Below, piece by piece: positions 5,975 to 11,064 of a DNA stretch of 11,064 bases (positions within the stretch are counted from its first letter, which is position 1; the number at the start of each line of letters is the position of its first letter). The notes under the pieces were generated by a model, which worked only from the letters and a program-made list of their open reading frames with translations, was not told the DNA's origin and did no database searches. The stretch comes from Gammaproteobacteria bacterium (GTDB taxonomy: Bacteria > Pseudomonadota > Gammaproteobacteria > Pseudomonadales > Pseudohongiellaceae), in NCBI GenBank assembly GCA_007571115.1, contig RKSA01000042.1:1-11064 (forward strand), in the 5' to 3' direction. A program made the translations under genes and the position numbers.

Positions 5975-6330
5975 GCGGCAACGGCTCTTGCGCCTCGATG
6001 AGCTTGCGCCGCGGCAATCTGTATTTCGATGCCGCCTTGCACGAGCGCTACTTCCGCAAGCTCGAGACCGTCATCCTGCTGCGCGACGCTGAGGATCTGC
6101 TCATCATGCCCGTCGCCCACGCTGCCGCTGGCGGTTATCTGATCAAGCTGCGCAACAGCGCCGGCGACCGCGTGATCGATGCCGCCGATTTCTTCCGCCG
6201 CAATTCGGCTGATAATGCAGCAAGCCCGGCAGCGGCCATGGACGATACGCTGGAGACCCGTTTCGAACCGCGCTGGTCGAGTCGGCGAGCGGCCTTGATC
6301 GCAGAAGGTTTTTTCGCAAACTGCAAATAA
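5971..6330 (+). CDS. Conserved-looking hypothetical protein coupled to hupD
   Basis: A 119-aa protein of unknown function. Residues ~12-76 (LRRGNLYFDAALHERYF through VIDAADFFR) look like a compact alpha/beta domain with a strand pair VILLRDA / LLIMPVA. A low-complexity Asn/Ala stretch (78-89) leads to a basic C-terminus (RWSSRRAALIAEGFF). No cysteine cluster, signal peptide or membrane segment is seen. The start overlaps the hupD stop (ATGA) with GGAGG at 5956-5960, so the two are likely made together. A shorter start at ATG 5998 is possible. A maturation or assembly role is suggested only by position. Confidence 0.75.
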   Translation: MSGNGSCASMSLRRGNLYFDAALHERYFRKLETVILLRDAEDLLIMPVAHAAAGGYLIKLRNSAGDRVIDAADFFRRNSADNAASPAAAMDDTLETRFEPRWSSRRAALIAEGFFANCK

Positions 6331-6332
6331 TG

Positions 6333-6361
6333 TTTACACAATGAAAAGGGCATAGACATAT
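6333..6361 (+). promoter_or_regulatory. Possible internal promoter before the TPR gene
   Basis: TTTACA (6333-6338) lies 17 nt before ACATAT (6356-6361), a loose sigma-70-like pair in the only AT-rich gap inside the accessory gene run (6331-6425). Just upstream, GCAAA occurs twice (6316-6320, 6323-6327), echoing the half-sites before hupS and the regulator. It could let the downstream genes be expressed independently. The match is weak. Confidence 0.22.
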
Positions 6362-6425
6362 CGATTTGCCCTTGCTAGACTCGCCAGTTCGTGCCGATTC
6401 AAGAGTGCCTGTTCAGGAGTGCCGA

Positions 6426-7442
6426 ATGATGGACGCGCGGGTCGACGCCGAAGTGCGAGCGGCCCTGGCGGCGATCGAGACCGAAGACGCCAGCCCGGGC
6501 GAGAAAGTCGAGATGCTCATGGAGATCGCCATGGGCTTGCAGCAGCGCCCCAAGTCCGCAGACCATTTGCAGCAGGCGATCGGTCTGTACGAAAAAGCTC
6601 TCGAACTATGCCCGCCAGAGCAGCAATTGCTCGGCGCCAGGGTGCTGGCGAGGCTTGGCACTGCATTGCAGGCCGCGCCAGCCGAAGATGCCGACAACCT
6701 GCTCCGGGCGCGGCAAGCCTTCGAGCAGGCGAGAGACGTGCTCGGCGCTTCCGGCAGCCCTGAAGAGCTCGCCGAGCTCGAAATGAACCTCGGCCTCGCC
6801 TTGCAGTCCTTGGTGGGAATGAACAAGGCGGGAGTCACCGAGGCGATTTCGGCCTACCAGAGATCCCTGCGAACTTTTGACGCAGCGCGCTTCCCCCGGG
6901 AATTCGCGATCTTGCAAAACAACCTGGCGACCCTGTTCCTGTCGATTCCCTTCTCCGACCAGCGCGCGAAAATGCGCGAGGCGCTCGCGGTGCAGTCTTT
7001 CGAGGAGGGCCTGAAGATCGTCAACATCATCGATCATCCCAGCGAATACGCGATGTTGCAGAACAATCTCGGCAATGCCCTGCAATACGCTTCGAGCAGC
7101 CACGCCTTCGAGAACAATCTGCGCGCCCTCGACGCCTACGACGAGGCGCTCAAGGTGCGAACTCGCCGCGACACTCCCATGGAATATGCCAACACGATCT
7201 GCAACCGCGCCAACTGCCTGTTGAACCTGCCGGACGACGCCGAGCATCCGGAGCACGGCAACCCCGGCCACGCGGTCGAGGCGCTCGCCAGCTATCGCGA
7301 GGCCCTGGCGATTTTCCAGTGCGCCGGCGCCACCGAGAAGAGCCGGGCGATTCGCGAAATCATCGCCGGACTCGCAAGCGAAACCGGCGCGAACGGCGCT
7401 CCGCGCGGCAATGGCGCCGTCGCGCCGGTCATGCAACATTGA
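6426..7442 (+). CDS. Tetratricopeptide-repeat protein of the hydrogenase cluster
   Basis: A 338-aa helical-repeat protein. TPR-like units are seen at ~45-61 (AIGLYEKALEL), 92-104 (RARQAFEQARDVL), 120-150 (MNLGLALQ...AISAYQRSL), 160-200 (FAILQNNLATLF), 208-245 (YAMLQNNLGNALQ...ALDAYDEALKV) and 254-298 (YANTICNRANCL...ALASYREALAIF). The repeat core EYAxLQNNLxxAL is unusually well kept. TPRs mediate protein-protein contacts, so a scaffold or assembly factor for the hydrogenase complex is plausible; no catalytic motif is seen. ATG 6426 (or the adjacent ATG 6429) follows CAGGAG (6414-6419). The in-frame upstream extension to 6366 has no ribosome-binding site. The last ~20 residues are Gly/Ala-rich and disordered. 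No signal peptide, so cytoplasmic. Confidence 0.9.
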   Translation: MMDARVDAEVRAALAAIETEDASPGEKVEMLMEIAMGLQQRPKSADHLQQAIGLYEKALELCPPEQQLLGARVLARLGTALQAAPAEDADNLLRARQAFEQARDVLGASGSPEELAELEMNLGLALQSLVGMNKAGVTEAISAYQRSLRTFDAARFPREFAILQNNLATLFLSIPFSDQRAKMREALAVQSFEEGLKIVNIIDHPSEYAMLQNNLGNALQYASSSHAFENNLRALDAYDEALKVRTRRDTPMEYANTICNRANCLLNLPDDAEHPEHGNPGHAVEALASYREALAIFQCAGATEKSRAIREIIAGLASETGANGAPRGNGAVAPVMQH

Positions 7443-7470
7443 ATGCTCGATACCGGGCACTGGATACGGA

Positions 7471-7488
7471 AAACCGAAACCGAAACCG
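7471..7488 (+). repeat. Hexanucleotide repeat (AAACCG)x3
   Basis: Three perfect copies of AAACCG lie directly before the ribosome-binding site (GAGGAG 7491-7496) of the first small hydrophobic gene. Copy-number change would move leader sequence but not the coding frame. Role unknown; possibly chance slippage. Confidence 0.55.
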
Positions 7489-7503
7489 AAGAGGAGAAGA
7501 AAG

Positions 7504-7707
7504 ATGGATCCAACAATTGCATCAATCCTGGCGGCCATCGCCATCGGCGCGGGAGCGTCGATCATCGGTGGCGCGATCGGCGGACTCGTGACGGGGGGCG
7601 CGGTGATCGGCAGGGAACTGGCAACGATGATGGGCGCCTTCTACGGCCCGTTGGCCGGAATCCCCGGAGTCATCGCTGGCGTGCTCGTTGCGACCATGCT
7701 GCTTTGA
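7504..7707 (+). CDS. Very small glycine-zipper membrane protein (67 aa, unknown function)
   Basis: A 67-aa, extremely hydrophobic protein. It has two predicted membrane helices, ~5-29 and ~41-66, joined by a short loop with its only strong charges, Arg37-Glu38 (GGAVIGRELA). Helix 1 is a glycine zipper (G15, G17, G22, G23, G26, G27), a pattern that lets helices pack tightly into oligomers. The hairpin with a polar loop resembles the ATP-synthase c-subunit shape, but no acidic residue sits in helix 2, so proton carriage is unlikely. ATG 7504 is backed by GAGGAG (7491-7496, 7-nt spacing), strong evidence for a real gene. It is followed at once by a second small membrane protein and a NifU-Rieske protein. 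A membrane anchor or quinone conduit for the otherwise soluble hydrogenase is a hypothesis only. Confidence 0.85.
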   Translation: MDPTIASILAAIAIGAGASIIGGAIGGLVTGGAVIGRELATMMGAFYGPLAGIPGVIAGVLVATMLL

Positions 7708-7721
7708 GGAGGGCCGGAGGC

Positions 7722-7946
7722 ATGTGGGAAATGCTCAAAAGCTCGATCACGCTGTTTTTCCAGGGCAAGCTGTTCCAGAACCCGGCGATGGTGTGTCGGC
7801 AGTTGGCGACCGGAGTCGCCCTCGCCTTCGTCATCGTGTTCGGGCTCGCTTTCGCTGGCCTGCCGATGTGGGTTTGCGCCGCTGCCGGCGGGTTCTTCGG
7901 CGGCCTCGCCCAGCCCTGGCTGTTCAAGGATCTCAAGTATCGGTGA
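7722..7946 (+). CDS. Small membrane protein (74 aa, unknown function)
   Basis: A 74-aa protein with an amphipathic, lysine-bearing N-terminus (1-24), a hydrophobic hairpin (~28-46 and ~47-64: GVALAFVIVFGLAFAGL, then VCAAAGGFFGGLA) and a basic tail KDLKYR. The positive ends suggest both termini face the cytoplasm. Two cysteines, C25 and C52, are present. A perfect AGGAGG (7707-7712) overlaps the stop of the preceding gene and sits 9 nt before ATG 7722. ATG 7731, with GGAGG at 7716-7720, is an alternative start that drops three residues. The tight packing with the 67-aa gene suggests the two proteins work together. I recognise no family. Confidence 0.85.
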   Translation: MWEMLKSSITLFFQGKLFQNPAMVCRQLATGVALAFVIVFGLAFAGLPMWVCAAAGGFFGGLAQPWLFKDLKYR

Positions 7947-7952
7947 CACGCC

Positions 7953-8840
7953 ATGGAGCAACAGCCGACGATCACCCCCGACGACTCGCCTGACCAGCAA
8001 CTGGCAAGGCTGCTCGGCGACATCGCGCGGCTCGAGAAAGTCGTGGCGGGGTGGAGCAGCGAGCAGCAAGGCGCCGTTCGCGCGTATCGGCAGTCGCTCG
8101 ACGATCTCAACAAGGAGGCGTTCCGCAGGCTGATCGCTGCCTTGCAGGGCGAGCCCGCCGCGATGGCGGCATTGCGCCGGGCCGTCGAAGAGCCGCTGCT
8201 GTACGGCGTGCTGCGTCAGCACGGACTGCTCAAGGCGAGCCTGCAGGAACGCGTCGAGCTCGCGCTCGATTCGATCCGCCCGATGCTCGCCTCCCATGGC
8301 GGCAACGTCGAACTCGTCGCGGTGATTCCCCCGGATGCAGCCGAAGTCCGCTTCAGCGGCAACTGCAACGGCTGCCCGGCCTCGATGCAGACCTTCGAGG
8401 CCGGCGTCAAGGCCGCGATCAGGGAGCATTGCCCCGAGATCAGCGAAATCCGCCAGGTTCGCGGGCTTTCCGCCCAGGCGAACGGCACCGATGCGCTGCG
8501 CTTCGTCAGCCCGTTCGCCCAGGCAGCGACCGCCGACTGGTGCTTCGCCGCGACCCTCGACGAAATCCCCGAAGGCGGGATTCTTGCCCGGCGGGTTTCC
8601 TCCGAGCCCGTGGTGCTCAGCAAGCAAGGCCAACTCGTCAGTTGCTTCCAGGATTCCTGTGCGCACATGGGGATGCCGATCAGCGATGGCCCGGTGCGCG
8701 ATGGCAAGATCGCCTGCCCCCACCATGGATTCGAGTACCTGCTCGCTTCGGGGGAATGCCTGACGGCCCCCGAAGTGCAACTGCGCATGCACGCGGTGCG
8801 GGTCGCCGGCGAGCGAGTCGAAGTGCGACTGACGAGTTAG
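7953..8840 (+). CDS. hucE: NifU-like / Rieske [2Fe-2S] fusion protein (HucE-like)
   Basis: A 295-aa protein in three parts. Residues 1-95 are helical. Residues ~97-165 are a NifU C-terminal domain (LASHGGNVELV, then CNGC with C138/C141), the fold that carries a labile Fe-S cluster. Residues ~193-293 are a Rieske domain with C236-x-H238 and C255-x2-H258 as ligands of a [2Fe-2S] cluster. Iron-sulfur proteins of this kind (HucE, HhyE) accompany high-affinity hydrogenases in mycobacteria, where they are needed for H2 oxidation and are proposed to pass electrons towards quinone. It lacks a Tat signal or membrane segment. It starts 6 nt after the preceding stop without a clear ribosome-binding site, implying translational coupling to the small membrane proteins. 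The symbol is given by similarity of architecture and context. Confidence 0.9.
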   Translation: MEQQPTITPDDSPDQQLARLLGDIARLEKVVAGWSSEQQGAVRAYRQSLDDLNKEAFRRLIAALQGEPAAMAALRRAVEEPLLYGVLRQHGLLKASLQERVELALDSIRPMLASHGGNVELVAVIPPDAAEVRFSGNCNGCPASMQTFEAGVKAAIREHCPEISEIRQVRGLSAQANGTDALRFVSPFAQAATADWCFAATLDEIPEGGILARRVSSEPVVLSKQGQLVSCFQDSCAHMGMPISDGPVRDGKIACPHHGFEYLLASGECLTAPEVQLRMHAVRVAGERVEVRLTS

Positions 8841-8852
8841 CGAGAGGTGGCG

Positions 8853-10052
8853 ATGCGAGTCAGACTGTCGACAACGGCCCACGATCTTGCCGCAGCGCAA
8901 ATGCCCGGGATGCCTGCCGCACTGCCCCTGCTCGACCCGCGCGGCCCATTGCGAATCGTTGGCGGCCGCGCTGGCGAATTCGGCTCGACCGAGCCCGTTG
9001 CCCCCCGGGCCGACATGCTGTTCGGCCCCCGGGGAGTTTGCCTCGCCGGGTCCGACGGGCCCTTGTACGTCGCGGACACGGGCCATCACCGGCTGATGAT
9101 CTGGCAGCGCCTTTCCGATCAGGACCATGCACCTGCCGACTGGCAGATTGGCCAGCCCGATTTCGGCCACGAAGGCCGCAATGGCAAGGCGTATCCGGGA
9201 GCGAATTCGCTGAACGTTCCGACTGGCGTTGCGAGCGGCGCGGACGTGCTCGCTGTCGCCGACGCCTGGAACCACCGGGTGCTGATCTGGCACGGCCTGC
9301 CGCGAGCAAGCAACGTTCCAGCCGACATCGTTCTCGGGCAAGAGAATTTCCACGAGAATCAGGCCAATCGCGGCGGCGGCGCAACGGCGGCAACCTTGCA
9401 CTGGTGCTATGGCGTGGCGATCATCGGCGAGCGGCTGCTCGTCGCTGATACGGGCAATCGCCGGGTGCTGATCTGGCACGAGCTGCCGGTTCGCCACGGG
9501 CAGCCGGCCGACGAGGTGCTCGGCCAGGCCGATTTTGCCAGCCGCGACGAGAATGCCGGCACCGGCGTCAACGCTGTGGGAATGCGCTGGCCCCACGGGC
9601 TCGCCGCCATCGAGGGAGGATTCTGCGTCGCCGATGCCGGCAACAACCGCATCATGGTTTGGCGCGAGTGGCCGCAAGCGAACGGCGCACCTTGCGATTT
9701 CGTTCTTGGCCAGCCGGGCTTCAATTCCTGCGAGCACAACGGCGGCGCTTACTCGCCAAATGCAGGCGTGGTCAACATGCCCTACGGCCTCGCCACGAGC
9801 GGTGCTCGCCTGCTTGCCGCCGACACCGCCAACTCGCGGCTGATCGGCTGGCGCATCGATGAGCTCCAGGAAGGCACGGCGGCCGGCTTCCTCACCGGTC
9901 AGCCCGATTTTGCCGCCAAGGGCGACAATCGCTGGCAGGCGCCCTGCCGCGACAGCCTGTGCTGGCCTTACGGAATCGCCACCTGGGGCGATCTGGCGGC
10001 GGTCGCCGACTCGGGAAACAACCGCGTCCTGCTTTGGCGGGTGGCACCATGA
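8853..10052 (+). CDS. NHL-repeat beta-propeller protein
   Basis: A 399-aa protein with six repeats of the NHL signature (V/A)AD(T/A/S)xNxRxxxW: VADTGHHRLMIW (73-84), VADAWNHRVLIW (136-147), VADTGNRRVLIW (197-208), VADAGNNRIMVW (259-270), AADTANSRLIGW (322-333) and VADSGNNRVLLW (384-395). Most are followed by a spacer with an LGQxxF motif. This predicts a six-bladed propeller, a docking platform for proteins. No signal peptide is visible, so unlike many NHL proteins it is probably cytoplasmic. Start ATG 8853 has GAGAGG (8842-8847); a GTG at 8847 in frame is less likely because it overlaps that site. It overlaps hypF by ATGA (10049-10052). NHL proteins occur in other group 2a clusters, but their job there is not known to me. 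Confidence 0.9.
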   Translation: MRVRLSTTAHDLAAAQMPGMPAALPLLDPRGPLRIVGGRAGEFGSTEPVAPRADMLFGPRGVCLAGSDGPLYVADTGHHRLMIWQRLSDQDHAPADWQIGQPDFGHEGRNGKAYPGANSLNVPTGVASGADVLAVADAWNHRVLIWHGLPRASNVPADIVLGQENFHENQANRGGGATAATLHWCYGVAIIGERLLVADTGNRRVLIWHELPVRHGQPADEVLGQADFASRDENAGTGVNAVGMRWPHGLAAIEGGFCVADAGNNRIMVWREWPQANGAPCDFVLGQPGFNSCEHNGGAYSPNAGVVNMPYGLATSGARLLAADTANSRLIGWRIDELQEGTAAGFLTGQPDFAAKGDNRWQAPCRDSLCWPYGIATWGDLAAVADSGNNRVLLWRVAP

Positions 10053-10897
10053 CTCTGGCAGCGCAACAGGCAGGCCGCTCCACTGCGACGTGGCGGATCC
10101 GCGTCACCGGCCTCGTGCAAGGAGTCGGTTTCCGGCCCTTTGTCTGGCGCGTGGCGCGGGATTCCCGCTGCACGGGATGGGTGCGCAACGACAACGACGG
10201 AGTCAGCATCGCGCTCAACGCGAGCCGCGCCGAACTCGAAGGCTTTGTCGCGCATCTGCGAGCTGCAGCGCCGCCATTGGCGCGAATCGACGACATCGCG
10301 GTTCTCCAGGAACACGAGCACGAGCCGTTCGACGATTTCGCCATCGTCGCCAGCGAGTCGGGAACGATGCGCACTGCGGTCAGCCCCGATGCCGCGACCT
10401 GCGCCGACTGCCTCGCCGAAATCCTCAACCCTTTCGAGCGCCGCTTCCGCTATCCCTTCGCCAATTGCACGAATTGCGGCCCGCGCCTGAGCGTCGTCGA
10501 GCGCGCCCCATACGACCGCAGCAACACGACGATGGCGCCTTTCGCGATGTGCCCCGACTGCGAACGCGAATACGCCGATCCCGACGACCGGCGCTTCCAC
10601 GCGCAACCCGTCGCCTGCCACCGCTGCGGACCCAAGGTGCGCCTCGAGCGAATGGACGGCCGCCCGGTCAGCTTCGACAGCTTTTCCATGCTCGATGATA
10701 CCGACGCCGTCGCCGGCCTGATCGAGCGCGGCGAAATCGTCGCGGTCAAGGGCCTCGGAGGCTTCCATCTTGCCTGCGATGCGCGCAACGAGACTGCGGT
10801 TGCCAAATTGCGCGCGCGCAAGCGGCGCTCGAAGCCGGCTGGGAAGCGGCCCCAGGTCACCCGGCCCTCGCCGCTCTGTGGGCTCAGCACCACCTGA
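10049..10897 (+). CDS. hypF: Hydrogenase maturation carbamoyltransferase HypF, 5' part only (broken)
   Basis: HypF makes the thiocarboxamide that HypE turns into cyanide ligands for the NiFe site. Seen here are the acylphosphatase domain (~15-103, VTGLVQGVGFRPFVW), two zinc-finger motifs (C118/C121 with C140/C143, and C168/C171 with C190/C193) and the opening of the YrdC-like domain (VAGLIERGEIVAVKGLGGFHLACDA, ~221-245). Similarity ends at LRARKRR (residue 260, ~10828), where normal HypF continues with a KPFA-type segment and ~500 more residues. The frame then runs through 22 unrelated residues to a stop at 10897. Neither of the other two frames resumes HypF, so this is not a simple frameshift. 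Either the gene is truly broken or the contig is chimeric here. It overlaps the upstream NHL gene by ATGA. Confidence 0.9.
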   Translation: MTLAAQQAGRSTATWRIRVTGLVQGVGFRPFVWRVARDSRCTGWVRNDNDGVSIALNASRAELEGFVAHLRAAAPPLARIDDIAVLQEHEHEPFDDFAIVASESGTMRTAVSPDAATCADCLAEILNPFERRFRYPFANCTNCGPRLSVVERAPYDRSNTTMAPFAMCPDCEREYADPDDRRFHAQPVACHRCGPKVRLERMDGRPVSFDSFSMLDDTDAVAGLIERGEIVAVKGLGGFHLACDARNETAVAKLRARKRRSKPAGKRPQVTRPSPLCGLSTT

Positions 10898-11064
10898 CTA
10901 CGCAGAACACGGACGCCGCCCTCCAGTTCCTCCGCGAAGCTCGGGCCAAACATCCGGAGCTCCCGATTGCCGAGTACACCCTCGCTCGCGTAGCGGAGCG
11001 GGCGGGTGCCCGGCGGATCCAGCTCGATCCACGGACCTCTTCATGGCCGGGGACAGCGGCAGGA
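10825..11064 (+). CDS. TPR-like protein fragment in a different frame, open to the window end
   Basis: From about 10825 a frame different from hypF stays open to the window edge (80 codons). It reads HPALAALWAQHHL, then TDAALQFLREARAKHPELP, then AEYTLARVAERAG, which fits the spacing of a TPR helix pair (Ala, Leu/Phe, Ala and Pro at canonical places). No start codon or ribosome-binding site belongs to it; it begins in mid-protein at the point where HypF similarity stops. The last ~20 residues (after AERAG) lose the repeat pattern. It is best read as an internal piece of an unrelated gene joined to hypF. Confidence 0.4.

Noticed and set aside
7641..9737. 698-aa open frame on the minus strand
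   Set aside because: It lies antisense to the small membrane gene, the NifU-Rieske gene and most of the NHL gene, all with clear motifs. Long antisense frames are expected in GC-rich coding DNA, and its translation shows no domain.

Overview
The window carries most of a group 2a [NiFe]-hydrogenase locus (the cyanobacterial HupSL / mycobacterial Huc type), lying next to an initiator tRNA gene. The DNA is GC-rich, gene-dense and almost entirely plus-strand. A near-perfect sigma-54 (-24/-12) promoter, paired with a dedicated NtrC-type activator, points to a Gram-negative host. A GC-rich member of the Pseudomonadota, perhaps a betaproteobacterium, is my best guess; nothing here proves the species.

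Layout. 2-78: tRNA-fMet. 79-355: no gene, a hairpin, and an inverted TTTGC/GCAAA site just before the regulator. 356-1816: sigma-54-dependent activator with a degenerate receiver domain. 1817-2046: control region with repeated TTTGCAAA sites and the sigma-54 promoter. 2047-4680: hydrogenase small and large subunits (hupS, hupL). 4796-5466: two tandem, paralogous small proteins sharing a four-cysteine C-terminus. 5501-5974: maturation protease (hupD), overlapping a 119-aa protein of unknown function. 6426-7442: TPR protein. 7504-7946: two tiny hydrophobic proteins. 7953-8840: NifU-domain/Rieske fusion (HucE-like). 8853-10052: six-repeat NHL protein. 10049 onward: the 5' third of hypF. HypF similarity stops abruptly near 10828, and the last ~237 bases read as a TPR-like protein in another frame, so the right end is a rearrangement or an assembly chimera.

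How it fits together. HupSL has no Tat signal and would be cytoplasmic. HupD trims the large-subunit tail, and HypF supplies cyanide ligands for the NiFe site. HupS has exactly three visible protein ligands for each of its three Fe-S clusters, as expected for Huc-like enzymes with all-[3Fe-4S] wiring that can oxidise H2 at very low concentration. No cytochrome b (HupC/HyaC) anchor is seen. Electrons may instead leave through the NifU-Rieske protein, possibly with help from the two four-Cys proteins and the two small membrane proteins. The last two are the most attractive undescribed parts of the system.
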